Shown: positions 1 to 13,910 of the stretch, piece by piece | How the letters are laid out: the number at the start of each line of letters is the position of its first letter | Numbering within the stretch: the first letter of the stretch is position 1 | Source: Combretum micranthum | Lineage: Eukaryota > Streptophyta > Magnoliopsida > Myrtales > Combretaceae | NCBI GenBank assembly: GCA_024138025.1 | Contig: JAMXBD010000023.1 | Location: 62,001-126,000, forward strand | Length of the DNA: 64,000 nt | Reading direction: 5' to 3' | Position numbers and translations under genes: made by a program | Notes under the pieces: model-generated | What the model was told of the DNA's origin: nothing | The model's input: the letters and a program-made list of their open reading frames with translations, nothing else | The model's database searches: none

Positions 1-100
1 GGTCATTTATTAAATAGGCTAAGATTTCTTGACCCATTTAGTCCGTGGATTAAAGTAAGCTGGCCCGGCCGGGCTTATTTAGCTCATTTGCCTAGCTCTA
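1..100. mobile_element. right end of a GC-rich hAT-like non-autonomous element (cut by window edge)
   Basis: The segment carries the same run of GGCCCG-type words, ending in CCTAGCTCTA, as the right ends of the elements at 22371-23003 and 49359-50013. The left part lies outside the window, so the target-site duplication cannot be checked. The 8 bp after the end are ACTATAGC. No coding capacity is visible. Confidence 0.5.
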
Positions 101-1379
101 ACTATAGCGGAGATGACTAATCGGGAAATATCTATTCTATATCAATTACAGTTCGCCAAATAAGAAAAACTATATACTAAAGAATTAGTTGGCAAAATTA
201 ACGGATTTTTATTATATTAAAAAAAAAAGGCCATGACTTATTACTCATGTTCATTATTTATTTAATTTTCAAAATAGGCACCCTAATAAGTAATAAGAAA
301 GGAAAGAGAATTATTTAGTTGTTTGTCTTTGTTTGGTTCGTTGACATGTTGATGGCACGATGTCATTTTGGTTCAGATTGATTGTCAAGAAATATATGTA
401 AATGAAAAACAGATATTTTATTTATAAATATATTAATCATACTAAATACAGATAAGATATAAACAAGATACAAATACAAATGAAAATAAGATAATCTAAA
501 TACATCAAAGTATTACTCTAAGCTTCAAAGAAAGTGGTTAATTTCCTTAACATTTCTAGACTTACTAAAGCGCTTGGGGATAGATACAAAAACTTTTCTC
601 ATTTCTTCAAGTGAGCTAACCCATATTTGGCCTTAAGACACTATACTTAAACCCTTATATCCTTTAACTTCCTCAAGATTCCTACCATCTCTTCTAAGAT
701 GGCATCATACCTCTATAGATCACCTATGAAGTGTTTAGAGACCATCATCTCTATTAAGATATCCTTCTCAAGCTTACCCAAACCATTTTCCACAATTTAA
801 ACACAATCCAACGTATTAACCATAGCTAACACCAACCTAGTCATCCGCATCTTTACTAATGCAATGCTTATAGATTTCCTTAAGTAATTGACTCATCAAC
901 TACAACAGGAGTCATAAGGGAAATCTCTAATCGAAGCTTGCTCTAATACCACTTGTCATATGTAGAATGCTCTTTTAAATAACATGCATTGAATAAATTC
1001 TTTAATATACTGTTGAGAAGCCAAGTAAGTCTTTTACCAAATTGTCAAGGACCTATACATTAGTGAGATAAAGTAAGCAAGAAAAACACTAAAAAAAAGT
1101 CAAAATACTCAAGTGTGTTTGATATTTTACAAATAAGAGGAGAATTCCCATGAATATAAGAGAGCTCTACAAATAGATGATCAAGATTCCATTTCAAGGA
1201 TTATTACACAATTATATCTAACATTATCTACCCATGTTGCCAACTAAGATATACTGTATTTACACACTTCTAAAAGCTTTCAGGAAATGAACCAAGTCTT
1301 GATCATGAGCTCCATACTGTACATAGCTCTACATAAAAATAAGGTAAATTACATTGGAAAGAATCGGTGTTTGATGTAT
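101..1379. other. gene-free AT-rich stretch
   Basis: No open frame resembling a known protein and no clear terminal repeats were found. The text is AT-rich, with TATTTAT-type runs and a short block around 318-510 (TTTGTTTGG...ATAATCTAAATAC) that resembles small MITE-like fragments near 36190-36380. Confidence 0.4.
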
Positions 1380-1559
1380 GAGAGCTTCTATGGTCCCGTC
1401 GATAGGACCATCCTGCCATTAATCTCATCGTTAAAATAAATAGAGTAAATGGAATATTGACTATTTTATCTATTCAATCATGGTTGAATATGGCATGAGC
1501 CGTTGGATGGTAATGAGACTAATCCCATCAAAATTAATGGCGAGACCATAGAAATTTCC
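1380..1559. mobile_element. small MITE with imperfect terminal inverted repeats
   Basis: The left end (GAGAGCTTCTATGGTCCCG) and the reverse complement of the right end (GGAAATTTCTATGGTCTCG) pair over about 20 bp, and the repeat continues more weakly inward. The flanks are TTGATGTAT (1371-1379) and TTGATGTAA (1560-1568), a 9-bp duplication with one mismatch. A 9-bp duplication suggests a Mutator-type MITE. The element is 180 bp and non-coding. Confidence 0.6.
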
Positions 1560-2750
1560 TTGATGTAAATTCAAATAAGATATCAACACTTTAAGCGGTT
1601 GAAAAAATGAATTAATATTATACAAGGTGGTACAAGTAAGGAATTGCCGTTTAAGTGGTTAGGAAAAGAGATCAATGATGTAAGTATGTGACAAATAAAA
1701 ATAAAAATAAAAAAATCTTTTTTACACTACTTTATATAACATTGATCCCCATTTTTTAGTTACTTAAAACCTTAATTCCTTATTTACACAACTTTGTAGA
1801 AAAGATTAATTCTCTTTTATAATTATTTGAAATCTTTATATCTTATCTAAACTAACATTTAAACGTTAATACCTTATGCAAATTTTTAGGTAAAATTACA
1901 ATAATAAAAAGAGAACTCAAGGAAAAGCCCATGATATATTTCACAAGTAAAACATGTGCATTTAAAGCTTCACATTATATGAACTTTTATAACTCATTAA
2001 GAGATTTTTTTAAACATATGAGATGCACCAAATGTACATTTTTAAATTGGGATAAAGGCAATGCAAGGACTTGTGAACTAGTGAAGAAGTTAGTAATTAG
2101 AGATTTAACTTTTTTCAATTTATTACTCCTATTTTATTTTTAAGTTCAGTCAAGTGTCTTCATTAGTTTGACATTTTGACATACTTTATATTTGGTTGAG
2201 ATGGAACCTCATTGTGTCTCTCGCTATTTTTTTCTTCTTCTTTTTTAACATTTCACGTTCGCATTGAGGGTCGTGCTAACAAGGATCTTGGAAATTCTGA
2301 ATGTTATCGCATTATATCATAAGAGAGTTGTCCTAGAATGCCTTGCTTGATTTCTTAGTTAGTGAGACACTCTTTGTAGATGTCGGATATAATAAAAAAT
2401 GGCAGGTGGGTTTCATTTTAGCTTAAGATACTATCTTTTAAAATATCCATCTACTGGAGATACTAAATTGAGCATTGTTTAAAGTAAAAGTACTAAATCT
2501 TAAAAATTAAAACTTCAAACATTAAAATTGCATCAATTTGATATTATAGGTACTTGCAATCTTTCATCCAAACCCCATTTCTTATGTGTCATATCCTTTT
2601 CAGAGGATCATGCTAAAATTGTGTAAGCTAATAATCCATCTCCCTGTTACTCCTTTTAATAATATATATTCCCCATAATTAAAAAAGTAATTACTAAATG
2701 CATCATAACATATACTATATGAAAAATTCCATGATCCCATAATAGTTTTT

Positions 2751-3028
2751 GGGCAAAAGAACTGTTTTGGTATCTAAACTTTGACAAAAAAATTAATTAG
2801 ACACTTTGAATTTTTAAAAGTCTAATTTCATACCTAGTTAAACTTTTCATACTCCTAAACACTACTCTACTCTTTTATTGTCTATTGAAGTAATGGATAC
2901 ATATCGAACAATAGTTGAGTAGGATAGTGTTTAGGTGCACAAAAAGTTTAATTAAGTATGAAACTGGAACTTTTAAAGTTCAGGTACCTAATTAACCTTT
3001 GCATCAAAGTTCAAGCACTAATTTGGGC
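2751..3028. mobile_element. fold-back MITE (long inverted repeat)
   Basis: The left arm (from GGGCAAAAGAACTG, then TATCTAAACTTTGAC and CCTAAACACTACTCTACTC) is mirrored by the right arm (GAGTAGGATAGTGTTTAGG, then CATCAAAGTTCAAG). Arms of roughly 120 bp surround a short centre near 2875-2905. The element is non-coding. The target-site duplication is unclear. Confidence 0.55.
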
Positions 3029-5463
3029 ATTACTTCTATATTTTATAATGGTACGGTCGTGTTAGTTATTTAAAAGCCTAGATAAAGTTATTTAGCATAT
3101 TCAAAATCGTGCTATGATGGCATCGGAATGGATCTTCTTATTAGATATATTTTGTGTAACGGTGATTTTTTTTTTGTTTTAAATATCAAAAACTTTGATC
3201 CTCTATTTAAAAAATATCTATAATCATTAATTTCCTTTGTTGTGGTTTGATTATGGTAAGTGATCGGTGGAGCTGGTACAGAGTGAGTGGGGCATGAAAC
3301 ATTACCATATTCTATCATGCAAGATACAGTATACTAAGTCTTGTGTTCTGAACCTACTTTATACTATTTTGTACCCATCCTATACCTTATATCCCGTAAA
3401 ACCTATAGGGTATAGGATATCTCATAGAGCCTTTAATTTCTTTTTATTCCTTGTCAAATTTTAAGATTAGCATAGTGTATGTAGTTTTATGTAATATGAA
3501 AAATCACCATGATTTTAAGTATTTATCATAGCAAAATTATCTATAGAGCGTACAAAGAAATTTAAGTAATTTGTCAATATCACAAATTCCGCGATATTCA
3601 AAATTTGTTTATTTGGTAGTAGAAAATGTAATATATAACTTACAACCGAAAACATATATTATAATGTAAATAACTAGCTTGAAAAGATAATTACCACTTT
3701 TATAATGCACCTTATTTTTACAATCAATATCCGAAACTTAAAGTATTAAAACATCCATGTCTTCAGTCGTCATAATGCAACTTATATTTTGTTTCAATTA
3801 ATATCTAATATATCCTCATCAATAAAACCTGTCTGAATGGAGAAAATATTTAAAGAAAAAGTTAGTAACATGGAATATGAAACAATGCAACAAAATTGAA
3901 TAATTACGGAAAAGAAGAAACTAAATATTAATACAAAGAACTACTTTAAATAATATTGATATTAATAAAAAATTAGTAAAAATAAATGATACTATTTTAT
4001 TTATTTTATATAATTTTTATAGAGTAGATATAGGATACTTGGAATCTGTATCTTATATGTAGTAAAATATAAATTTTATAGTGAGTAGATGATATGGATA
4101 TCTCATATTTATATCTTATCTTATGAAAGTAGATTTTTTGTATCTTATCTTATAGAAGTAGATTTTAAAAAGTTTTTGTACATAAAATCTACCCACCGGC
4201 TCATAATAAACATGGTTAGCACCATGTGTGAAACAATCCCCCAACTAATTTAAATTTCTCTATAGAAAACGATGGTTACCTACTTTCATACGAATTAAAC
4301 TTTTTCATCGTAAATGATGGTGGCACGTGCCACAAATGAAACAGTCCACCAACTGAGGGTTTACGATAATACGATTAGAAAAATTGCTTAAGCAACGATA
4401 CGGCTGAATTCAAAATGATAGAAAGAATGGAACTCAGCCTTTTGTATATTTGTATAAGCAAATAAACTACATGTCCCTTTTTTTTTAATGAAAATTTATT
4501 CAGGAAAATATTTTTTTATTTTTTCGTATCTGTTTAAAAGGAAATACGACAATTAATAGAAAATATTTTTCTTTGTTTTGAAAAATATAAACTTTTTTTA
4601 CAAAACGACTTATGCAATATAAATGTGTAAGTCATTTTTCCATCAATTTATGAGTCCATCTACCAATTATTACTATCAAAAATATTTATTAATTTTTAAA
4701 TATTTTTTTTTTAAGTACATTTATTTCTTATTATAATATATGTAACTTTTATACTTAAAATGTATGATTACTTCGAAACTATAAATAAAGGAAAAGTATT
4801 TTCATAAAATTAGTTAAATATTTAAAAATATGTTAAGGAAAACATTTAAAAAAAAACTATTTTCATTAATAAATATTTTTACTTAAAACAAACTGTGCCT
4901 AACATTTGGAGAAATATCACTACTCTATAAACCGGCCAAAGATTAATTATTGATGTTATAATAATACCATGACAGCATCCTTTATTTGAACAATACAACC
5001 TAACATCTTATTTTCTAATTCAACCATGTAAAAGTTCAATCATTATTTGGATAATTATTACTTTTGATAAAGTAACTATCTCTCCTATGTTTCTTATTTT
5101 TAAACCAATAAACACTTGTAACATGATATAGTTTTGAGAATGACAAAGATAGTAAATTTTATAAGTAAAAGTTCTCTTATATAATATAATAAGTTCAAGC
5201 TTCAATATTTAAATAAAGTGCAGCGAGATCAAAGTTTAGAGAATCCTAAATATACTTTCATACTTATCAATATTTTTTGTGTTAAAATTAACCTTTAGGA
5301 AATATATGTATGATATAAGATTTATTTATTAGTTTATCAAAATTTAAGGTGTTATTTTCAAAAGATGCAGGATATATTGCATCATGATTACATTTTAGTA
5401 AGTTTTTATATTTTCTTTTTTATTTATTTCTAATTTTAGTTAGTCAAACAAGAGGATGATTGA
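3029..5463. other. gene-free AT-rich stretch with decayed repeats
   Basis: There is no credible coding region; short frames around 3112-3464 and 5020-5205 look random. A locally repeated phrase, ATCTTATCTTAT(G/A)GAAGTAGATTTT, occurs twice between 4114 and 4167. The rest shows AT-rich homopolymer-laden sequence without recognisable ends. Confidence 0.4.
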
Positions 5464-8405
5464 TGAAATATGCCAAGAAATTTAATACAAGATTAATAAA
5501 ACAAAGATAATAATAATTATTATAATATGAAAGGATAAATATAAATTAATTTAGGATGAATAAAATTTCAAACAAAGATAATAAAGAATTATTTAGAATA
5601 AATAATATAATGTGACAGTTGGAAATCTAATTTAATCACAAGAATAAACAAATTTAGTAAAGGAGAATAATAATTACTATACATCACATGTCATAAAACA
5701 AGGAGCAAAATAACAATTTAGGTTGTAGCTAACTAAATCAATATAAAACATAAGGGCTTGGAAGTAGTTTCCATCTCAAACATATAATTTAAGAGAAAAA
5801 GATAAGAACAACATTATAATCTCTCTAATCGTTATATCAACAACACTAATACAAAAATTAATCTCACGATATTCAATAATCAAAAGGGAAAAGGAGGAGT
5901 GTTTGAGAAGCTTCTTCAACAAGTAAGCCTTGATTACTAGTAGTAGTTTGTGAGCGTGTTTTTCTTTGTTATATTATATATAAGTAATCTTCTTTTTAAT
6001 TCTTTGTTTTGATTATGTGATCAATGATTTAATTAAGAAATCATAGATTAGGAATGGATGATGGATGATTATAGTTTATGTTCTTGAATATGTATTGGAA
6101 AGTTAGAAAACTAGTATAGATGATGATGATGATTAGACTCACGAGTCATAATTTGATTTGTAAATTATAGATTTAAAAATGAAGTGGATAAAATAACATA
6201 AAAAAAAAACACGTTATTGATGACATAGGATCAATGATTGAATGATTTAATCAAATATTATATGTATAGATCCATGGATTTATGATTTGGTGACGATGAC
6301 TATGAATATTTATGTTGAACAAAGGTGGAAAATCACGGGAATTATTGAGATGTAAAATCTATATAAAATATCAAATGAATTTATTTTTGGAAGAAATTTT
6401 TATGAATGGTATTTTAATGTGTCTATTTTTAAATTGAAAATTTTTATAATTTTTGAAATATATTTACTATTTAACAAAGTTAAATTATGAGATAGCAAAA
6501 ACAGAGCAAAATAAATTTTTGGACAGCATAGTAACAATAAAGTACGGGCTAAACCAATGACTTTTTCTTCTCGTTATGGGGTAAGAGTATATGGTTTGAA
6601 GTTTAAGAAGTTTATTTTAATATGATGCAAAGAATTGATGGATCGAGCTTCCATTTTGATCGAACAAATCAATCGTTGCTGTTATGTTCTTTTGGACATA
6701 TTACGTTTAATCAAATTTAAAATCATAATTAATTAATTAATTAGTTTAGGCCAATTAAACTTATGAAAATATAAATTAATGTGTTAGGTAGTCTACACAA
6801 AAATTTGAGCTCAAGAACCTGTGTAAAAGTTGGTGAACTGGTCAATTAAAGTTGGGGTGAGCACTAGTTTTCTATAAAAATGAAATATCAGAATTAAGAG
6901 GGCATTCATTCTAATCAAATTAAATAAGATAAATGCAAATAATTATTTTCTTATTAAAACATGAATTCTAATTTGAATAATTTAATAATTTGATTTTAGG
7001 GATTTATTAATAAAATAGGTATAAATAATGACTTATAAGATAATTTAAGCTTATTAGCAAACTATTTTAGGTTCCTTGGTACACTTATTAGAAAAGTTGG
7101 ATTATAAAGGATATGAATGAACTAATTATATCTCAAATGAGTTATTTCACTTAATAAAAGTTTATTAGTTTAACTATAGGTTATGTTACTAAGGATATTA
7201 CCTTAAGGGATTTATAATCACAAAATGAGCTTAGGTGGTTAGTTAAGTACACGTGAACTTTAATATACAAAAATAATTTAAAACTAAATTTACTTTAAGA
7301 ACATCATATTAATCAATGAATTATACTTTAAGTAGGAAATCAAATAAGATCTCACACTGAATAAATAATATTAACTTAGAAATATTAATTGGAAAAATGA
7401 TAGAGTTAGTGACTTAAATCTTATTTGAAATAATTTCTTATACAGATTCTTCTCCTTTGGATTACCTATAATTTGTTTTGTGGTGGGATTCCTATTTGTA
7501 TATAGGTTCTAGTGACTCATTAGGTGTTGCTTGCTAGCATAGACATTTTGATATGATTTAATACTTAAAGATGACCTAATAATTGCTTGAGTGTGCTTGT
7601 GTCATTTAATTCAGGGAGCGACAACCTTGCATCTTGGTGTCAGCACTGTAATTAGGCGTTTAGGCCATCCTTACCTTTGAGGTGGCTCAACAGGTAGTAA
7701 ATAGGGTGAATGGTATCAAGATAACATTTATTTAGATCAGAGACAAGTAATATATGTGGCTTAACATAATGAGGGATCGGCTGAGCGACATTATATTATG
7801 AACTATGATAGATAGAAATGGGTAATAGCTGTAAACCCTAAATAAGACTACTTACTTAGATTTTCTTCTAGGGGATGTAGGTACCTAAGCTGCCTATATC
7901 AATTTTCTAAGCACTTACTACTACTCGGGACCCCCAAATTCTTACAATATATTACTAGAGTGTGAGTGCTCCACTGTTAATTTGCTCCATCTTAATCAAA
8001 GATATAAATGGATGGTTCTTGTATGTGCATTAGCATAGGTGCATATGATCATGTCATGTTGTGGTTGTGTTGCTGTTGTACTGAGTTTCGACTCATTCCT
8101 TCTTTTGCAGGTTATGAAAATGATTTGATATGGTGGTTTATGGGTTAATGTTGGTGAGAGACTGGATGAGCTAGATGTATAGATATGTTGGCCATTGTTT
8201 TATTATTTTTCTGAATGTATATATTTATATTGTGAGGTTTCTATTGCATTACCGAGAGAGTATTTATTGTTATTTATAAAACTTAAAAAAGGTTTCTTAA
8301 GTTAAAATTGATTATTAATTTACTTAATTAAGATAGTTTTTGCATAAATTTAAGTATTATACATGGCAAAGCTAATTACACTTTAGCTCTATTTGGGGTG
8401 TGATA
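5464..8405 (+). mobile_element. decayed solo LTR (Ty3/gypsy-type, inferred)
   Basis: This ~2.94-kb block starts TGAAATATGCC and ends GGGGTGTGATA (terminal CA mutated to TA). Its length nearly equals that of the better-preserved LTR at 15075-17997, which starts TGAAATAGCC. The flanking pentamers are ATTGA and ATGGA, one mismatch. It shares with the other LTRs a block around 7832-7930 (AAACCCTAAAT...CTATATCAA...ACTCGGGACCC), a GTAAGC donor-like site at 5923-5928 and a TTTTGCAG|G acceptor-like site at 8103-8111. No internal retrotransposon genes adjoin it, so it is called a solo LTR. Exact ends are less sure than in the other copies. Confidence 0.6.
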
Positions 8406-9477
8406 ATGGAAGAGGAGTAAATTCTTTTTTTCTCTCTCTCTATATATGTAGTGTCCGAAGTTGTTTTGTTTTTGCGTAATGTTTGAGCTTTCGCATTTTT
8501 GCTTTTTGGTACGTGAAATTCTCAAATCAATACGATATGGTACATCCATTTTAAAAGTTAGTAATATATATCCGAATTATATTAACTAAGAACGCACAAG
8601 CACCAAATTCGAAGAAAGTTAATGTTAAGATACTTGAGCATCAAAAAGTTGAATGTCCATATGCTTTTACAGACAGACACACACACAAAAAGTAAGCTTA
8701 ATTTGACTAAGTAATTTTGAAAGGAAATTTCAAAATAAACTAGACATTTACAATTTAAAATAAGTCATAATTAAATGAATCTTTCTTAAAATCCATTACA
8801 TGAGTGTTTGTTCTAGTCAAACAAATCATTAAGATTACAAATTAAGTAAAGCAAGTTTTCCAATTCTTATCGGGTAAGAAGTCATAATGTTGCACATGGT
8901 ATCTGAATATTAATTGATTTTGAACTTTCTATATTTTCAAATTACAAAATTTAGTATTTATTTAAATTTTTTGAGGTCATTTACATTCCTTATATTAACT
9001 TTATGAAAATTCTACAACCTTATAGCGGCTTATAATGGGATCGATCCCATCACATGAATAAACTGTTTATATTTTTTTCAATAGTGATCGAACTCCTTAA
9101 AACTTTTACATTCATTTTTCTATTATTAATTTAATTTTATATGAATAGTGGTATAATCCCGTATAAGTTCTCTAATTTTATATACAGTAATATTTCTTAA
9201 CGTCATTGACCTTACTTATATTAACTTTGTATTCAACTGTATGGAACTTTTTTTGACTAATTATAAACCGCGACAATGTATATATTTTTGACAATTATGG
9301 ATCAACGCCAGTATTAACTCCTTCTTGTGAGTAGATGTAATAATCATTTAGGACTAGACTTGTTGACATTAAAAAGTTCATTATTTATACAACTGAATAC
9401 CGGCTTATTACAACTAGACTTGTTGACAATAAAAAGTTCAAGTGTGCAATAAAATTCACAATATCAAATTTAAGATA
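8406..9477. other. gene-free stretch
   Basis: No coding region was recognised. A direct repeat of about 25 bp (ACTAGACTTGTTGACA(T/A)TAAAAAGTTCA) occurs at 9354-9380 and 9414-9440. A short palindrome, GGGATCGATCCC, lies at 9037-9048. Confidence 0.4.
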
Positions 9478-9590
9478 ATTAGCTAATGGTATTATAGTCT
9501 AATGACATCTCCTTAGTCTTTCATGTGAGAGGTCCCAGGTTCCAATCCTCTCTCCCCCGTTGTAATGGTCCAAAAAAGAAACAAAAAAAA
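9478..9590 (+). mobile_element. SINE-like tRNA-derived unit
   Basis: A tRNA-like box B (GGTTCCAATCC, 9538-9548) follows a possible degenerate box A region (TAGCTAATGGTATTATAG). The unit continues through CTCTCTCCCCC and ends in an A-rich tail. This arrangement is typical of plant SINEs and does not fold as an obvious intact tRNA. No target-site duplication was established. Confidence 0.4.
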
Positions 9591-10126
9591 ATTCAAATAA
9601 TTAATTAAAAATTCATCAAAATTCAAGTATCAAATGTGATATCATCTTTTACACAATGATCCATAAAACATTTATAGCACATCTTATTCATATTAAATCG
9701 AACCATCATCATCATCATTATTATTTTTTACAACATAACATGGATTGCATTGACTTTCATTATCTCGATTTTATGTCAAAAGGAAGACGCATGCTTAATT
9801 ACATGAAGGATTTTACAGGATTTCTTTCATAATCATACAAAGATATTGCACACTACAGTTTACAGCATTAAGAAACACACACACTGAGTTGTCTCTAGAC
9901 GCGTTGAATTTCAAGTTCAGCTGAAGAGTCAAAGTAAAACGAGGCACGAAAACATCAGTTCTAGTTCTACGATGGAAATAACATGGAAGGGAACGTGTAT
10001 CTTCATGCATGTGAAAGGAATCTAATTTTAAGAAGACCCTTTAAGCTTGTGTGAAACGAGAAGAAAAACAACCTTATTCAATCTCTAAGTTTGTCACAGC
10101 AAATTTAGGACCATTTCTATGATAGC

Positions 10127-10198
10127 TTGTCTCACACACACGCACATATATATATATATTATATATATATATTTATATGTACACACACACACACACAT
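10127..10198. repeat. compound microsatellite (CA/TA/AC)
   Basis: A CACACACACGCACA run is followed by a long TA run and then an (AC)n run ending at about 10196. It is simple-sequence DNA. A short frame across it is an artefact of the repeat. Confidence 0.85.
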
Positions 10199-10358
10199 GA
10201 ACTATTGATCTCAAAAAGTCAAAATCCTCTCACCCTCAGCAGTGTAAGTACGGTTGTAGAGATTCAAATTATCTTTTTTCTTTATCCTAAAAAGATTAAT
10301 CAAGTTATTTATATTTAGATAAAGACTATAGAGTGGCTGTCATTGATTGAATAAATAT

Positions 10359-10760
10359 CAGGATAAATTGAGATCTATACTTTTAATTTTTGACAATTTA
10401 GTATCGTATTTTTTTTTATTTTAACTAATTACTTACTGCTTTTACTTTTAAAATATGCGTAATTCAATATCTCTGCTAAATAATATTTGATGGACGTATA
10501 TTTGGATGACAGGATAATCACAGATCAAGTACATGTACTTTTATCTTTTGATAATATTTTGATAGCTTAGTACCACATATTTAGATTTTGGCAATTTTAG
10601 TTAAGTGCCCATAAGTTGAATGTTTGTCAAATATTATTTAATAAAGATACCGAATCACTTATATTTTGAAAGTACGAATACTAGTTTGCTAAATTATAAA
10701 AATGAAATACTAAATTGTTAAAAATTAATAGTATAAAGATTTGATTTGTCTTTATCCTAG
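10359..10760. mobile_element. fold-back MITE, ~400 bp
   Basis: The left end (CAGGATAAATTGAGATC, then TTTGACAATTTAGTATCGTA) mirrors the right end read in reverse (CTAGGATAAAGACAAATC, then TTTAACAATTTAGTATTTCA). The flanks are ATAAATAT (10351-10358) and ATAAATTT (10761-10768), an 8-bp duplication with one mismatch. A third related phrase inside (GGATAATCACAGATCAAG, from 10512) suggests an internal duplication or a nested relative. It is non-coding. Confidence 0.6.
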
Positions 10761-10768
10761 ATAAATTT

Positions 10769-11829
10769 CATGGCTACATATTGGCTTATTTTGAACGATC
10801 ACCGAGGATCTTTAATTTTATGAGCACACTACTCACATGTGTGCTCTGTTTATTCAAGATATTGACTATGCATATAATTATATATCCTTTCCCACTTAAA
10901 AGCCACATACACACGCAATTAATTAAGTTAAATTAGTCAAAATCAATGAAAAATGATTAAAGGCGTGCACAATGGATTAGAATAAAAATTAAGCTTTAAA
11001 TATAGCTAATCTATAAATTTTGGCATGTAGGGAATAAGGAGCACGTAAATGGCAAGTTTTACCATTTGAACACCCAATAAAGCACTAGCTAGAGATCAGT
11101 AGCTTCAAGCTCCCATTCAAACACCTCACGGTCCCCAGTCGAATGGCAAACAATATAAAGCTGTAGATTTTATTTCTAGAAAGGACCCTAATTTCATTTT
11201 CCAATTTTCATTCAAAGTTTTAGTAGAGTGTTATAAATTGAGTAAAATTAATTGGGTTTTAATTAATAGTTACAATTAATATGATCAGTTAAGAATTCAG
11301 AGGTTATACCGAAATATATAATTAACATCTTGTAAAAATAAAATGATTTGTCCATCTAATTGATGAATGAAATTTATGGAGGCCTCTAAAAGTTTGTCTT
11401 TGACTTAAATCAAAGATGATTTCATTTTTTTTCCGTTTGTTCCTATAATCAAGTTATATAGATCCTACGTCATCCTAAAGTTCAAAAACCAAGAATGACT
11501 GCCAATAATTTACAAAAGAATGCAATGGTTAATGGTAAATATAAAAACGAATTAGTGGCATCCGTGTGTATTCTATCAAAAAATTCAAATCAAAATTGGG
11601 AGATTCCATTATATAATCATATTATCAAGAGGATAAAACCTTAAAAAAAATTATGCTAATAACATAAAAGAAAGAATTTTCAAGATTTTTAGTCCAACAT
11701 GGTGGAAATTACAAACTATTCAAGTCTTTGATTTTCATTAGATGCCTTCAAATGCTTCCATGTGCTATCCAAGGGAAGGCCTTAAACTATTATTGATAGT
11801 TATTTTGTAATGAAATCGTGAGTGTGAAA
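10769..11829. other. gene-free AT-rich stretch
   Basis: No coding region, tRNA or clear element ends were recognised in this stretch. Confidence 0.4.
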
Positions 11830-12197
11830 AAAAATATGCTATGTTGTAATCATACTATTTATATACGTGGTTTACTGTTATGTATTGTGTACATTTGGCT
11901 TACTGTCATGTATGGTGTAGCTTAGTGTAAATACTTTAGAATCCTCTTGTAACAGACTATAATAATGAACATAACTAACTGCTTCTTTCCTCATGGCTTC
12001 TACTCTCTGTTTTACTATTCTTCTTCTTAATCACTATTGAGGAAGAATCAATGGAGGTATGCTGGAAGTGATTATGTTAGTTTGTTGCTTTCGCATAGTA
12101 TCAGAGTGTCAGGTTACTGATTCTCCTTTTCTTCTTGTGACTTGATTGATGTTTTGTTTCGCAATTCGTTTCTCACTCGACTCTTTATGATTGGTAT

Positions 12198-13125
12198 TTG
12201 ATGGCACAATCGATGAATATTGATCCTTTGTTTCTTTCTGGTTCAAATACACCTAGCATGAATCTTGGAAATATCTTGTTTGATGGAACTAATTTCATCG
12301 CATGGAGTAGATCTATACAAATTGCTCTAGGAGCAAAAGTAAAATTAGGGTTTATAGATGGAACCATACAGAAACCAAAAGAAAATACATCAGATTCAAT
12401 GAAATGGTTAGCCTATGATAATATGGTATGATGTTGATTACTAAATTCAATGAAAAATGATTTATCTCAAAGCTTTCTATATGCTCAATCTTTGTTTGAA
12501 CTCTGGAATGAAATCAAAGATTAATTTGAACATGCAGATGACCTTATGATCTTTCATTTACAGGATGAAATTGCTAACATCAAACAAGGAAATCACAATG
12601 TCATTGAATATTATAATAAGTTGAAGCGTTGTTGGGAGGAACTTCAATGTTTGAATCCATATCCTTTATACACATGTGGTCGATTGAATTACTGTACTTT
12701 GAACTAAAGGAAAGATTGTTAGAGTTTGAATCACAAAGCAAGTTGATGTAATTTTTAATGGGGCTTTCAGATGTATATGATTCTGTTAGAAGTCAAATTC
12801 TTTCTGTAGATCCATTGCCAAATGTGATCATGCTTTTTATTTGGTACTACAAGTAGAGAAACAAAAGTAGATACCAAACTTACAAGGAGGTGATCCTGCT
12901 ACATCTGTTTTTGGTGTCAACGATCATCCTCTAAGGTTCTATATACATAGGAAAGATTCTAGGAGAGTGAAGTAGTTTTGTACTAATTGAAAATCAAAGG
13001 GACATAACATTGATTCATGTTTTAATCTCATAGGCCATGTAGATTGGTACAAGGGTAGAAGAAATATAAAGGAGGCTTTGCTAGGTCGAATCAGGTTGGA
13101 ATGGTCATACAGTTGAACAAACCTT
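12198..13125 (+). pseudogene. copia gag fragment (UBN2-type, with zinc-knuckle remnant)
   Basis: The opening frame (12198-12431) reads as copia gag, with the phrases FDGTNFIAWSRSIQIALGAK and KLGFIDGTIQKP. After a stop or frameshift at about 12430 the same protein resumes as SQSFLYAQSLFELWNEIKD and then IKQGNHNVIEYYNKLKRCWEEL (to about 12640), with an in-frame TAA after KD. Further on, CTNWKSKGHNIDSC (12978-13019) is a gag zinc knuckle whose second Cys has become Trp. Gag normally forms the particle shell and binds RNA. This copy is broken by several stops and shifts. The ATG at 12198, or 12201, is a plausible original start, about 100 bp after the primer-binding-site-like sequence. Confidence 0.8.
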
Positions 13126-13910
13126 GCATAACATGTACGATAATCCTCTTGATTGCGGTGCAAGTATTGAGTATATGAATCCACAAATGGTGTAGTAGGT
13201 TTGGAAGAGTTAATCAAGATGATGCAAGCTAAATAAGTTGCTGAGATGAATATCATAGGCTCTTGTTCTTTGACACCTTATGCAGGTACTTGTACTTCGT
13301 TTGTTCATTTAGTTGCTAAGAACATAAATGACATTCTTTGGTTATAGACACTAGAGCTAATGATCACATGTTTCTCATTTAACTCACTTTTATACAAAAA
13401 CACATCTTAAAAGGCCTATCATTGTATATCTACCCCATGGCACATCAAAATCTATTCATACGATAAGGAATGTGCAACTTACACCCGAATTATGCCTTAA
13501 AAATGTGCTATATGTACCAAATTTTCAACAAATCTTTTATCCGTACCTCTCTTTAGACCAATCTCTAACAGTAATCTTTGTGATCATTCTTGTTACCTAA
13601 ACACTCTTGAAATGGTTGCAACTGCTCAAGCTACGTATGGATTGTATGTTTTAGCTTTGCAAACTTATAATAGTCTTAATAGTTTTGTTAATGTTTTTCT
13701 TCCATCAAGTTCTTAGTCTACTGTCATTTCAAATGTTACCTTGTCTAAATCTTCACTTGTTAGACATTAGACTTGGTCAATATCTTTGTCAAAATTGAAA
13801 CAATATTTCCTATAGTAAGGTAGAGTTTGATCATTTCTTTTGTGATACTTGTAGTCTTGCAACACTTCATTAGTTACCCTTTTATAGAAGTGATATCATA
13901 TTTGAATTTG

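Noticed and set aside
1931..2143. 70-codon open frame
   Set aside because: It is AT-driven, has no similarity to any family I know, and sits in a non-coding stretch.
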